Source of the DNA: Bacteroidia bacterium
GTDB lineage: Bacteria; Bacteroidota; Bacteroidia; Bacteroidales; Azobacteroidaceae
Reading direction: 5' to 3'
Length of the DNA stretch: 46,829 bases
NCBI GenBank assembly: GCA_025999935.1
Contig: BNXY01000016.1
Location: forward strand, 1-46,829
Part shown: piece by piece, positions 24,892-33,648 of the stretch
How positions within the stretch are numbered: the stretch's first letter is position 1
Layout of the letters: every line of letters starts with the position of its first letter
Program-made: the position numbers and the translations under genes
Notes under the pieces: generated by a model
Databases searched by the model: none
Told to the model about the DNA's origin: nothing
What the model saw: the letters and a program-made list of their open reading frames with translations, nothing else

Positions 24892-24899
24892 TAATTTTG
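24892..24899 (+). promoter_or_regulatory. -7 element for iorAB
   Basis: TAATTTTG lies 31 bp before the iorA ATG at 24931, after the T-rich end of the desulfidase gene. The -33 element is not recognisable. Confidence 0.35.
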
Positions 24900-24930
24900 C
24901 CATTTAAAATGATAACACAGTAAAATATAT

Positions 24931-26607
24931 ATGACGAAACGACTTTTTTTAGGAGATGAAGCCATTGCTCAAGCGGCTATTGATGCCGGTTTGTCAGGCG
25001 TTTATTCTTATCCGGGTACTCCTTCCACCGAAATAACCGAATACATTCAAAGTTCAAAAATCGCAAAAGAAAACGAAATCCGTTCCAAGTGGTGCAGCAA
25101 CGAAAAAACAGCTCTGGAAACGGCATTGGGTATGTCGTATGCCGGAAAAAGGACACTCTCGTGTATGAAACACGTGGGTTTGAATGTAGCTGCCGATGCC
25201 TTTATGAATATTGCTATGTCGGGAATCAATGGCGGAATGATTATCGTCACTGCCGATGATCCGTCGATGCACTCATCTCAAAATGAACAAGATAACCGTG
25301 TGTATGGAAATTTTGCCATGCTCCCCATGTTTGAACCGTCTAACCAGCAAGAAGCTTACGATATGATTTACGAAGGCTATGATTTGTCGGAAAAATTGGG
25401 TTATCCCATTTTATTCCGCATTACCACCCGCATGGCCCATTCGCGCGCCGGTGTTCAAACCCGCGAACCGAAAGCGCAAAATCCTATTCATGAGGAACAA
25501 GATGCACAACAAAAATACATCTTGCTGCCCGTCAATGCCCGCAAACGTTTCAAGATTTTGATTGAAAAACAGAAAGAATTTCTGGATAATTCGGAAAATT
25601 CAAAATACAACCAATATATACCCCTAAATCCCCTAAAGGGGACTTTGGCCGACTCGCAGAAAAGCCCCCTTCAGGGGGTTGGGGGTAAATCCCCTTCAGT
25701 GAATTCCGGGGTAAAGCTCGGCATTGTGGCTTGTGGAATCGCTTTCAATTATTTACAAGAAAATTTCCCGGACGGATTTGAAAATCCGGTGCTGAAAATC
25801 AGCCAGTATCCACTGCCCAAAAAACAATTGTTGCGCTTGGCGGCGGAATGTGATGAGATTCTGGTTTTGGAAGACGGATATCCGGTGGTAGAAGAACAAC
25901 TGAAAGGTTATCTGGGAGTAGGCCTAACTATTCACGGACGTTTGGATGGTACGCTCCAACGAGACGGAGAATTGACGCCGGACAAAATCCGGAAAGCCTT
26001 GGGATTGGAAGTCGCAACGAATTACAATGTACCGGAAATAGTCAAAGTGCGCCCGCCCGCCTTGTGCGCCGGTTGTGGACACAGAGATGTTTATGAGGCT
26101 TTGAACGAAGTGCTTAAAGAATACGAAGGCGCCAAAGTATTTAGTGATATCGGCTGTTATACCTTGGGCGCTTTGCCGCCTTTCCGCGCCATCGATTCCT
26201 GTATAGATATGGGCGCCTCCATTACCATGGCGAGAGGCGCCGCAGAAGCCGGAATTTTTCCGGCAGTAGCGGTTATCGGCGATTCGACCTTTACCCATTC
26301 GGGAATGACCGGATTGTTGGATTGCGTTAATGCGAACGCCAATGTCCTGATTATTATTTCCGACAATGAAACCACCGGTATGACCGGCGGACAGGAATCC
26401 GCAGCTACCGGACGTATTCATGCAATCTGCCAAGGAATCGGCGTTGCTCCGGAACATTTACACGGCATCGTGCCTTTGAAAAAGAATTACGAGGAAATGA
26501 AAAAACTCATCCGGGAAGAGATTGAATACAAAGGCGTTTCGGTAATCGTACCCTGTCGCGAATGTATTCAAACGTATGCAAGAAAAGCAAAATCAAATAA
26601 ACAATAG
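24931..26607 (+). CDS. iorA: Indolepyruvate:ferredoxin oxidoreductase, alpha subunit
   Basis: The product has 558 residues. The N-terminal pyrimidine-binding domain shows YSYPGTPSTEI and MKHVGLNVAAD; the TPP domain shows CAGCGHRD (about 382) and GDSTFTHSGMTGLL with the NETTGMTGG stretch. With IorB it turns arylpyruvates such as indolepyruvate into aryl-acetyl-CoA and reduces ferredoxin. It stops at VPCRECIQTYARK, without the C-terminal 2x4Fe-4S domain of archaeal IorA; I believe this is normal for Bacteroidetes. Residues about 230-252 are encoded by a palindromic repeat that keeps the frame and probably form a loop between domains. Confidence 0.93.
   Translation: MTKRLFLGDEAIAQAAIDAGLSGVYSYPGTPSTEITEYIQSSKIAKENEIRSKWCSNEKTALETALGMSYAGKRTLSCMKHVGLNVAADAFMNIAMSGINGGMIIVTADDPSMHSSQNEQDNRVYGNFAMLPMFEPSNQQEAYDMIYEGYDLSEKLGYPILFRITTRMAHSRAGVQTREPKAQNPIHEEQDAQQKYILLPVNARKRFKILIEKQKEFLDNSENSKYNQYIPLNPLKGTLADSQKSPLQGVGGKSPSVNSGVKLGIVACGIAFNYLQENFPDGFENPVLKISQYPLPKKQLLRLAAECDEILVLEDGYPVVEEQLKGYLGVGLTIHGRLDGTLQRDGELTPDKIRKALGLEVATNYNVPEIVKVRPPALCAGCGHRDVYEALNEVLKEYEGAKVFSDIGCYTLGALPPFRAIDSCIDMGASITMARGAAEAGIFPAVAVIGDSTFTHSGMTGLLDCVNANANVLIIISDNETTGMTGGQESAATGRIHAICQGIGVAPEHLHGIVPLKKNYEEMKKLIREEIEYKGVSVIVPCRECIQTYARKAKSNKQ
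25621..25688. repeat. Palindromic repeat inserted in frame in iorA
   Basis: Two hairpins can form: CCCCTAAAGGGG (25631-25642) and CCCCCTTCAGGGGG (25665-25678), with outer arms TACCCC (25619-25624) and GGGGGTA (25681-25687) also able to pair. It translates as PLNPLKGT...KSPLQGVGG. The same CCCCTAAATCCCCTAAAGGGG string is in mutS2 at 35693. Confidence 0.85.
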
Positions 26608-26637
26608 CACATTGGCTAATTTTCAAATTATTTTCTC

Positions 26638-27213
26638 ATGAAAACAGATATAATTTTAGCAGGAGTCGGCGGACAGGGCATTCTTTCCATAGCCGCCGTT
26701 ATCGGGGAAGCCGCTTTGGAAGCCGGACTTTTCATGAAACAATCGGAAGTGCACGGGATGAGTCAGCGGGGCGGCGACGTTCAATCAAATTTGCGTATCA
26801 GCGACAAACCGGTTGCTTCGGATTTAATTCCTCTGGGAAGTGCGGATATCATTATTTCCCTCGAACCGATGGAGGCTTTGCGCTACCTGCAATACCTGAA
26901 AAAAGACGGTTGGGTGGTTACCAATTCCACGCCTTTTGAAAATATTCCCAATTATCCTGCAACAGAAAAGATAATGGCAGAATATGATTCTCTGCCCAAC
27001 AAGGTAATACTCAATGTGGAACAAATCGCAAAAGAGCTGGGCGCTCCCCGCTCCGGCAATGTGGTTTTGTTGGGAGCAGCTTCCCCTTATCTCGGAATCG
27101 GTTTCTCGGAATTAGAAAATGGCCTGCGGCAAATATTCGGACGGAAAGGCGAAGAAGTGGTAGAAATGAATTTAAAAGCCTTACGAGCTGGAAAAGAAGT
27201 TGCCGAAAAATAA
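26638..27213 (+). CDS. iorB: Indolepyruvate:ferredoxin oxidoreductase, beta subunit
   Basis: The protein has 191 residues, of the gamma-type pyruvate-ferredoxin oxidoreductase domain: AGVGGQGILSIAAVIGEAA at the start, SEVHGMSQRGGDVQSNLR and SLEPMEALRYL in the middle. It partners IorA, whose stop is 30 bp upstream. Together they serve amino-acid fermentation. Confidence 0.94.
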   Translation: MKTDIILAGVGGQGILSIAAVIGEAALEAGLFMKQSEVHGMSQRGGDVQSNLRISDKPVASDLIPLGSADIIISLEPMEALRYLQYLKKDGWVVTNSTPFENIPNYPATEKIMAEYDSLPNKVILNVEQIAKELGAPRSGNVVLLGAASPYLGIGFSELENGLRQIFGRKGEEVVEMNLKALRAGKEVAEK

Positions 27214-27252
27214 AAAATATCAGAAAAAAATATAAAATATAAAATATTTAAG

Positions 27253-27260
27253 TACTTTTG
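27253..27260 (+). promoter_or_regulatory. -7 element before the glycan region
   Basis: TACTTTTG lies 51 bp before the TTG start at 27312. The -33 region is A-rich and unclear. Confidence 0.4.
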
Positions 27261-27311
27261 TACAAGATTTAGAAGAATCAAAGCTATTACGAACACTAAA
27301 CAACAAAAAAA

Positions 27312-28247
27312 TTGAGAAAGAAAATATTGGTAACCGGAGGCGCCGGATTTATCGGATCACATTTGTGTGAACGACTCTTAAATGAAGGAAATGAAGTTAT
27401 CTGTTTGGATAATTATTTTACAGGTTCAAAGAAAAATATTGTTCATTTAATGGATAACCCTTATTTTGAGCCTATTCGCCATGATGTTTCCCAACCGTTT
27501 TATATTGAAGTTGACGAGATATATAATTTAGCTTGTCCAGCCTCTCCTGTACATTACCAACATGATGCCATTCAAACAATTAAAACTTCAGTAATGGGTG
27601 CCATCAATATGTTGGGATTAGCGAAAAGGCTTAATATTAAAGCGCTTCAGGCATCTACCAGTGAAGTTTACGGAGATCCGTTTATCCATCCGCAACCGGA
27701 ATCGTATTGGGGAAATGTGAATCCGATAGGCATTCGTTCCTGCTATGATGAAGGTAAACGTTGCGCAGAAGCCTTGTTTATGGATTATCACCGGCAAAAT
27801 AAAGTGAAAATTAAAATTATCCGGATATTCAATACCTATGGGCCGAATATGAATCCCGGCGATGGACGGGTAGTTTCTAATTTTATAGTTCAAGCGCTTA
27901 AAAATGAAGATATTACTATTTTTGGAGATGGTAAGCAAACACGCAGTTTCCAATATGTTGACGATTTGATAGAAGGAATGACAAAGATGATGGCTACGGA
28001 CGATTCATTCATCGGCCCGGTAAATATTGGTAATCCGAACGAGTTTACCATGCTTGAATTGGCTGCCCAGATAATAGATTTGACCGGTTCTAAATCGAAA
28101 ATTGTTTACCGGCCATTACCCAGCGACGACCCTAAACAAAGGCAACCGGATATTCATTTGGCAAAAGAAAAATTAAATTGGGAACCCCAAATAAAATTAC
28201 GAGGTGGTTTGGTGAAGACAATAGCTTATTTTGAAAAAATAATTTAG
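27312..28247 (+). CDS. UDP-glucuronate decarboxylase (UDP-xylose synthase)
   Basis: The product has 311 residues, a short-chain epimerase fold with [10 protein letters not shown] (NAD loop), [30 protein letters not shown], catalytic YDEGK (Y145, K149) and [19 protein letters not shown]. These blocks separate it from dehydratases and 4-epimerases. It makes UDP-xylose from UDP-glucuronate in the cytoplasm. No ATG is near the conserved start; the TTG at 27312 places the NAD loop at the usual distance, so I accept it. It opens the glycan region and may supply the sugar for the enzymes that follow. Confidence 0.9.
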   Translation: MRKKILVTGGAGFIGSHLCERLLNEGNEVICLDNYFTGSKKNIVHLMDNPYFEPIRHDVSQPFYIEVDEIYNLACPASPVHYQHDAIQTIKTSVMGAINMLGLAKRLNIKALQASTSEVYGDPFIHPQPESYWGNVNPIGIRSCYDEGKRCAEALFMDYHRQNKVKIKIIRIFNTYGPNMNPGDGRVVSNFIVQALKNEDITIFGDGKQTRSFQYVDDLIEGMTKMMATDDSFIGPVNIGNPNEFTMLELAAQIIDLTGSKSKIVYRPLPSDDPKQRQPDIHLAKEKLNWEPQIKLRGGLVKTIAYFEKII

Positions 28248-28272
28248 CTGTTTACTCAAACTTATTGAACGT

Positions 28273-29748
28273 ATGAAAGGAAATCGTATAGAAAAAATGA
28301 TAGTCGTATTACTCCTTATTTCAGGAGTAGTAATATCATTGATACAGTTTCTGGACAACCGAAGTCTATGGTTTGATGAAGCATGCCTTGCCGTTAGTAT
28401 TATTAACAGAAACTTTTTTGAACTCTTAAAACCGCTTGATCATAATCAAGTAGCTCCGATTTTATTTTTACAAATTGAAAAATTATTCTCATTGCTGTGG
28501 CCTAACTCGGAATACGGATTAAGGCTGTTTCCGTTACTGTGTTTCTGGGGGTCCATTTATTTTTTTTATAAGATTATCAAAAAGCAATTCAACAACAGCT
28601 ACACGATTATATTTGCATTGTTCTTTTTTATATTTAACCCAACGTTTATCTATTATTCAAGCGAGGCCAAGCAATATATGACGGATATGTTTGTGTTATT
28701 ATCGGTCTTTTATTTTACCTTGAAAGATTATAACAATGAAAAGAACAAACTGTACATACTGGGAATCAGCGGTGTTATAGCTGTTTTTTTGTCGAATGTA
28801 GCGCCTGTCATATTATTTACCTGCGGCGCTTATCTGATTTATGAGGATTTTTTTATAACCAAGAAGAAAAAAATAGCGCCTTTTTTAATACTCTTTGCTG
28901 TCTGGTTAAGCGTTTTTTCTATTTATTATTACTTTTTTATTTACGAGCATCCGACAAGAAATTATATGATACAATATTGGTCGGAGAAGGATCGAGCATT
29001 TCTTCCGTGTGACCCATTTCGAAATTTCTTTTCGTTTTTAAACCTTAAGAGATGTATGATACAACACAACTTATACCCAGACATACACTTTTTCATATAT
29101 ATCATGCATCTCCTAATGCTAACGGGCGTAATCAAAATAATCCTACAAAAGAAATTTCACTTGTTAATTCTTTTTTGTACACCGATTTTACTGCATTTAT
29201 TTTTGTCCGCTTTATGGTTATATCCTTTTTCTTACAGACTTATTTTATACACTATGCCTTGCATTATTATGTTTTGTGCATCAGGATTTAATTATGTTGT
29301 TATTACCGGTTTTGCAAAATTGAAAATTACAAAATATTGTTTTATTTCACTTATCATTTCAATAATATTTTTATACCACTTTAGCAAGTATCAAATAGAA
29401 CAAGGAGGAAATATCAGAGAAAGTTTTAAATTTATTCAAAGAAATATCTGTGAAGATGAAAACATTTATGTTTATTATTTTGCAACTCCCGGATATGAAT
29501 ATTATAACAGTATAGGATTTATAAACCCTAAAGCTCAGGTACTTAAAGGAAAATATAATCGGTACGATGCTCGCGACGATTTTAACGAATTAAACAACCT
29601 TCATGGAAAAACATGGTTGTTATTTTCCAATCTGGTTGATTGTGTTGATGAAGAATTTATGATCAATTATATTGATTCTTTATATCCTAAAATAAAAGAG
29701 TTTAAAACAGTTGGTTTTTCCGCCTATCTTTATGATTTCGGAGAATAA
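28273..29748 (+). CDS. Membrane glycosyltransferase (PMT/ArnT-like), copy 1 of 3
   Basis: The product has 491 residues with 9 or more membrane segments. After the first segment comes RSLWFDEACLA; the Asp-Glu pair in that place is the catalytic feature of PMT/ArnT-type (GT-C) enzymes, which use polyprenyl-phosphate sugars on the outer side of the membrane. Loops at about 232-275 and a C-terminal soluble part (about 385-491, PGYEYYNSIGF, GKTWLLFS) are outside. It differs from copies 2 and 3 mainly in these loops and just after the DEA. It lies 25 bp after the decarboxylase. The acceptor is unknown. Base composition is AT-rich compared with flanking genes. Confidence 0.8.
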   Translation: MKGNRIEKMIVVLLLISGVVISLIQFLDNRSLWFDEACLAVSIINRNFFELLKPLDHNQVAPILFLQIEKLFSLLWPNSEYGLRLFPLLCFWGSIYFFYKIIKKQFNNSYTIIFALFFFIFNPTFIYYSSEAKQYMTDMFVLLSVFYFTLKDYNNEKNKLYILGISGVIAVFLSNVAPVILFTCGAYLIYEDFFITKKKKIAPFLILFAVWLSVFSIYYYFFIYEHPTRNYMIQYWSEKDRAFLPCDPFRNFFSFLNLKRCMIQHNLYPDIHFFIYIMHLLMLTGVIKIILQKKFHLLILFCTPILLHLFLSALWLYPFSYRLILYTMPCIIMFCASGFNYVVITGFAKLKITKYCFISLIISIIFLYHFSKYQIEQGGNIRESFKFIQRNICEDENIYVYYFATPGYEYYNSIGFINPKAQVLKGKYNRYDARDDFNELNNLHGKTWLLFSNLVDCVDEEFMINYIDSLYPKIKEFKTVGFSAYLYDFGE

Positions 29749-29766
29749 TTAATAAATTATTTACGT

Positions 29767-31221
29767 ATGAAAGAAAATCGTATAGAAAAAATGATAATCG
29801 TATTACTCCTTATTTCAGGAGTAGTAATGTCATTGGTACAGTTTCTGTACAACCGAAGTCTATGGTTAGATGAAGCATCCCTTGCCATTAATATTATTGA
29901 CAGAGATTTTTTTGAACTCTTAAAACCGCTTGATCATAATCAAGTAGCTCCTATTTTATTTTTGCAAATTGAAAAATTATTCTCATTGCTGTGGCCTAAC
30001 ACGGAATACGGATTAAGGCTATTTCCGTTATTGTGCTTCTGGGCGTCCATTTATTTTTTTTATAAGATTATCAAAAAGCAATTCAACAACAGCTACACGA
30101 TTATATTTGCATTGTTCTTTTTTGTCCTTAACTCAACGTTTATCTATTATTCAAGCGAAGCCAAGCAATATATGACGGATATGTTTGTATTATTATCGGT
30201 CTTTTATTTTACCTTGAAAGATTATAAAAATGAAAAGAACAAACTGTACATACTGGGAATTAGCGGTATTATAGCTGTTTTTTTGTCGAATGTAGCGCCT
30301 GTCATATTATTTACTTGTGGCGCTTATCTGATTTATGAAGATTTTTTTATAACTAAAAAGAAAAAAATAGCGCCTTTATTAACGCTCTTTGCTGTCTGGT
30401 TAAGCGTTTTTTCCATTTATTATTACTTTTTTATTTATGAGCATCCGACAAGAAATTTTATGACACATTATTGGGCGTTTACGCTACCAGCTTTTCTTCC
30501 TCTTGACTCATTTCATAGTTTTTTTTCATTTCTTATTGACCAAAAAATAGTTATACAAGACCTCATATTCACTCGCCTGACCTTTTTCACATATATCATG
30601 TACCTCCTGTTGCTAACAGGCATAATTAGAATAATCTTAACTAAGAAATTTCACTTGTTAATTCTTTTTTGTACGCCGATTTTACTGCATTTATTTTTGT
30701 CCGCTTTATGGCTATACCCTTTTTCTTACAGGCTTATTTTATACACTGTGCCTTGTATTATTATGCTTTATACATCAGGATTTAATTATGTTGTTGTTAC
30801 CGGTTTTACCAAATTGAAAATTGCAAAATTTTGTTTTATTTCACTTCTGATACCAATATCATTTTTATACAACCTTAGCAAGCTTCCAATACAATATGAA
30901 AACATAAAAGGAAGTATAAAATTTATTCAGGAAAACATCAGTGAAAATGAAAATATTTATATTTATAGTTTTGCAATTCCCGGATATGAATATTATAATA
31001 GCATAGGATTTGCAAACACTAAAAATTGGCATAGCGTTTATTCATCCAGAGATATTAACGAATTAAACGACCTTCGTGGAAAAACTTGGTTGTTATTTTC
31101 CCATATAGCTGATGAGGATGAGGAATTTATGATCAATCATATTGATTCTTTAGGTCATACTAAAATAAAAGAGTTTAAAACATTTGGTTCTTCCGCCTAT
31201 CTTTATGATTTCGGAGAATAA
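29767..31221 (+). CDS. Membrane glycosyltransferase (PMT/ArnT-like), copy 2 of 3
   Basis: The product has 484 residues, same architecture as copy 1. The acidic motif reads RSLWLDEASLA. The outer loop at about 232-275 (YWAFTLPAFLPLDS...) and the C-terminal part between the PGYEYYNSIGF and GKTWLLFS blocks are its own. The C-terminal linker is shorter than in copies 1 and 3 (KNWHSVYSSRDINE). All key residues that can be recognised are kept, so I expect an active enzyme with its own acceptor or donor preference. Starts 18 bp after copy 1. Confidence 0.8.
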   Translation: MKENRIEKMIIVLLLISGVVMSLVQFLYNRSLWLDEASLAINIIDRDFFELLKPLDHNQVAPILFLQIEKLFSLLWPNTEYGLRLFPLLCFWASIYFFYKIIKKQFNNSYTIIFALFFFVLNSTFIYYSSEAKQYMTDMFVLLSVFYFTLKDYKNEKNKLYILGISGIIAVFLSNVAPVILFTCGAYLIYEDFFITKKKKIAPLLTLFAVWLSVFSIYYYFFIYEHPTRNFMTHYWAFTLPAFLPLDSFHSFFSFLIDQKIVIQDLIFTRLTFFTYIMYLLLLTGIIRIILTKKFHLLILFCTPILLHLFLSALWLYPFSYRLILYTVPCIIMLYTSGFNYVVVTGFTKLKIAKFCFISLLIPISFLYNLSKLPIQYENIKGSIKFIQENISENENIYIYSFAIPGYEYYNSIGFANTKNWHSVYSSRDINELNDLRGKTWLLFSHIADEDEEFMINHIDSLGHTKIKEFKTFGSSAYLYDFGE

Positions 31222-31239
31222 TTAATAAATTATTTACGT

Positions 31240-32709
31240 ATGAAAGAAAATCGTATAGAAAAAATGATAGTCGCCCTACTCCTAATCTCTGGGGTAGTAA
31301 TGTCATTGATACAGTTTCTATACAACCGAAGTCTATGGGTAGATGAAGCAAACCTTGCCGTTAGTATTATCAACAGAGATTTTTTTGAACTCTTAAAGCC
31401 ACTTGAATATGAACAAGTAGCTCCTATTTTATTTTTGCAAATTGAAAAATTATTCTCATTGCTTTGGCCTAACACGGAATACGGATTAAGGCTATTTCCG
31501 TTATTGTGCTTCTGGGGGTCCATTTATTTTTTTTATAAGATTATCAAAAAGCAATTCAACAATAGCTACGCGATTATATTTGCATTATTCTTTTTTGTCT
31601 TTAATCAAACGTTTATCTATTTTTCAAGCGAAGTCAAGCAGTATATGACGGATATGTTTGTATTATTATCGGTCTTTTATTTTACCCTGAAAGAGTATAA
31701 CAAAGAAAAAAATAAACTATACATACTGGGGATTATCGGTATTATAGCTGTTTTTTTGTCGAATGTAGCGCCTGTCATATTATTCACCTGTGGCGCTTAT
31801 CTGATTTATGAGGATTTTTTTATAACTAAAAAGAAAAAAATAGCGCCTTTCTTAATACTCTTTGCTGTCTGGTTAAGCGTTTTTTCTATTTATTATTATT
31901 TTTTTATTTACGAGCATCCGATAAGAAATTTTATGATACAATATTGGTCAGCGGAAAAAGCATTCCTTCCTCATGACTCGTTTCAAAGTTTCTTTTCATT
32001 TCTAATTGATCAAAAAAGAGTTATACAAAACGCCTTATTCATTCGCCTGACCTTTTTCACATATATCATGTACTTCCTGTTACTAACGGGCGTAATCGGA
32101 ATAGTCCTGCAAAAGAAATTTCACTTGTTAATTCTTTTTTGTACACCGATTTTACTGCATTTATTTTTGTCCGCTTTATGCTTATATCCTTTCTCTTATA
32201 GGCTTATTTTATACACTGTGCCTTGTATTATTATACTTTATACGTCAGGATTTAATTATGTTGTTATTACCGGTTTTGCAAAAATTTGTTTTATTTCGCT
32301 TCTTATTCCAATATCATTTTTATATGGCAAGTTTCCAACTCACAACCCAATATTGCTACAACACGGAAACATAAAAGAAGGCATAAAATTTATTCAAAGA
32401 AACATCCGTGAAAATGAAAATATATATATTTATCATTTTGCAATTCCCGGATATGAATATTATGATAGCATAGGATTTACAAACATTAAAGCTCGGATAT
32501 TTAAGGGCATATATAATCGGCATGGTATTTATTCATCCGGAGATATTAACGAAATAAACGACCTTCATGGGAAAACATGGTTGTTGTTTTCACATACGTT
32601 TGCTGATGAGAAATTTATGATCAATTATATTGATTCTTTTGGTTATACTAAAATAAAAGAGTTTAAAACAGTTGATTCTTCCGCTTATCTTTATGATTTC
32701 GGAGAATAA
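31240..32709 (+). CDS. Membrane glycosyltransferase (PMT/ArnT-like), copy 3 of 3
   Basis: The product has 489 residues. The acidic motif reads RSLWVDEANLA, and the following loop has PLEYEQVAP where copies 1 and 2 have PLDHNQVAP. The loop at 232-275 resembles copy 2 more (SFLIDQKRVIQ against SFLIDQKIVIQ) while KARIFKGIYNRHG in the C-terminal part resembles copy 1 (KAQVLKGKYNRYD), so it is a mosaic. It is followed after 27 bp by the GT2 gene, which probably makes its lipid-linked donor. Confidence 0.8.
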   Translation: MKENRIEKMIVALLLISGVVMSLIQFLYNRSLWVDEANLAVSIINRDFFELLKPLEYEQVAPILFLQIEKLFSLLWPNTEYGLRLFPLLCFWGSIYFFYKIIKKQFNNSYAIIFALFFFVFNQTFIYFSSEVKQYMTDMFVLLSVFYFTLKEYNKEKNKLYILGIIGIIAVFLSNVAPVILFTCGAYLIYEDFFITKKKKIAPFLILFAVWLSVFSIYYYFFIYEHPIRNFMIQYWSAEKAFLPHDSFQSFFSFLIDQKRVIQNALFIRLTFFTYIMYFLLLTGVIGIVLQKKFHLLILFCTPILLHLFLSALCLYPFSYRLILYTVPCIIILYTSGFNYVVITGFAKICFISLLIPISFLYGKFPTHNPILLQHGNIKEGIKFIQRNIRENENIYIYHFAIPGYEYYDSIGFTNIKARIFKGIYNRHGIYSSGDINEINDLHGKTWLLFSHTFADEKFMINYIDSFGYTKIKEFKTVDSSAYLYDFGE

Positions 32710-32736
32710 ATAATAAAAAATAAATTATATATATTT

Positions 32737-33447
32737 ATGAAACTTTCAATAATAATTCCCGCTTATAACGAAGAAAGGACTATTCAGCTTATTCTGAATA
32801 AGGTATTGGTTGTTAGATTAATAGAAGATATTGAAAAAGAAATAATCATCGTCAATGATTGTTCAAAAGACAATACGGTTGGCGTGATAAATGAGTACAT
32901 TAATCAGCATCCGCAGCAGAATATTAAATTATTCAGTCAGCCGAAAAATATGGGTAAAGGGGCGGCGCTTCATCGGGGTATCGCCGAGGCTACCGGTGAT
33001 TTTATTATTATTCAAGATGCTGATTTAGAATATGATCCGGAAGAATACAATCTTTTACTGAAACCCATTTTGACCGGATTTGCCGATGTAGTTTTTGGTT
33101 CCCGATTTATTGGAGGAAATCCTCACCGCATCCTTTTCTTTTGGCATTCTATTGGAAATAAGTTATTAACCCTTGTTTCAAACATGTTTACCGATCTGAA
33201 TTTAACAGATATGGAAACCTGTTATAAATTATTTAAAGCGGATATTATTAAAAATATAGAATTGAAAGAAAAACGTTTCGGATTTGAACCGGAAGTGACA
33301 GCGAAAATAGCGAAAATACCTAAGATAAGAATATACGAAGTAGGCATTTCTTATTATGGGAGAACTTACGAAGAAGGAAAAAAAATAGGATTCCGCGACG
33401 CCGTCCGAGCATTTATATGTATGGTAAAATATGCTATCATTTCATAA
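32737..33447 (+). CDS. GT2 polyprenyl-phosphate sugar synthase (DPM1/GtrB-like)
   Basis: The product has 236 residues, a GT-A fold: IIIPAYNEE at the start, [20 protein letters not shown], and [12 protein letters not shown] carrying the metal-binding Asp-x-Asp. [10 protein letters not shown] block follows. There is no membrane pair at the C-terminus, as in soluble DPM1-like forms. It moves a sugar from a nucleotide to undecaprenyl phosphate; the membrane glycosyltransferases in front use such donors. The sugar could be xylose from UDP-xylose, by context only. Confidence 0.88.
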   Translation: MKLSIIIPAYNEERTIQLILNKVLVVRLIEDIEKEIIIVNDCSKDNTVGVINEYINQHPQQNIKLFSQPKNMGKGAALHRGIAEATGDFIIIQDADLEYDPEEYNLLLKPILTGFADVVFGSRFIGGNPHRILFFWHSIGNKLLTLVSNMFTDLNLTDMETCYKLFKADIIKNIELKEKRFGFEPEVTAKIAKIPKIRIYEVGISYYGRTYEEGKKIGFRDAVRAFICMVKYAIIS

Positions 33448-33461
33448 TAAACATTTATCCA

Positions 33462-33596
33462 ATGAGTGAATTTCATTATGTTGGCAACGAAACATTAGAA
33501 ATAATGCTTGAAGCCGAAAAATACAATGCGTATCTCGAAAAATTGGTGCTAAAATATGCACCCAAAAACGTATATATCGTTGGGAAACGGGTGTAA
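33462..33596 (+). pseudogene. N-terminal remnant of a SAM-dependent methyltransferase
   Basis: ATG 33462 opens 44 codons: MSEFHYVGNETLEIMLEAEK, then YNAYLEKLVLKYAP and NVYIVGKRV-stop. Class I methyltransferases of glycan clusters often begin this way (..Y.G.E.LE....A..YN.YL....) and go on to the SAM motif E-x-G-x-G. Here the frame ends right at that motif. No further methyltransferase is seen before the next gene at 33649. The 52 bases after it show nothing I recognise. Confidence 0.55.
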
Positions 33597-33648
33597 TAGC
33601 CTGATTTTTCTGTGTAAATTGAAACAATAATTAACAAATAACTCGAAA

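Larger units (their letters stand above)
28273..32709 (+). repeat. Tandem triplication of a glycosyltransferase gene
   Basis: Three copies start at 28273, 29767 and 31240 (steps of 1494 and 1473 bp). The 18-bp gaps after copies 1 and 2 are identical, and the first 30 or so coding bases that follow are too. Membrane-core DNA is nearly identical while two or three loop regions differ strongly. Confidence 0.9.

Noticed and set aside
24931..26607. IorA truncated because it lacks the ferredoxin-like C-terminal domain
   Set aside because: The protein ends cleanly, iorB follows 30 bp later, and I believe Bacteroidetes IorA is normally of this short form.
28273..32709. Tandem glycosyltransferases as an assembly duplication
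   Set aside because: The copies differ at many places including length (491, 484 and 489 residues), so they are not one sequence assembled three times.
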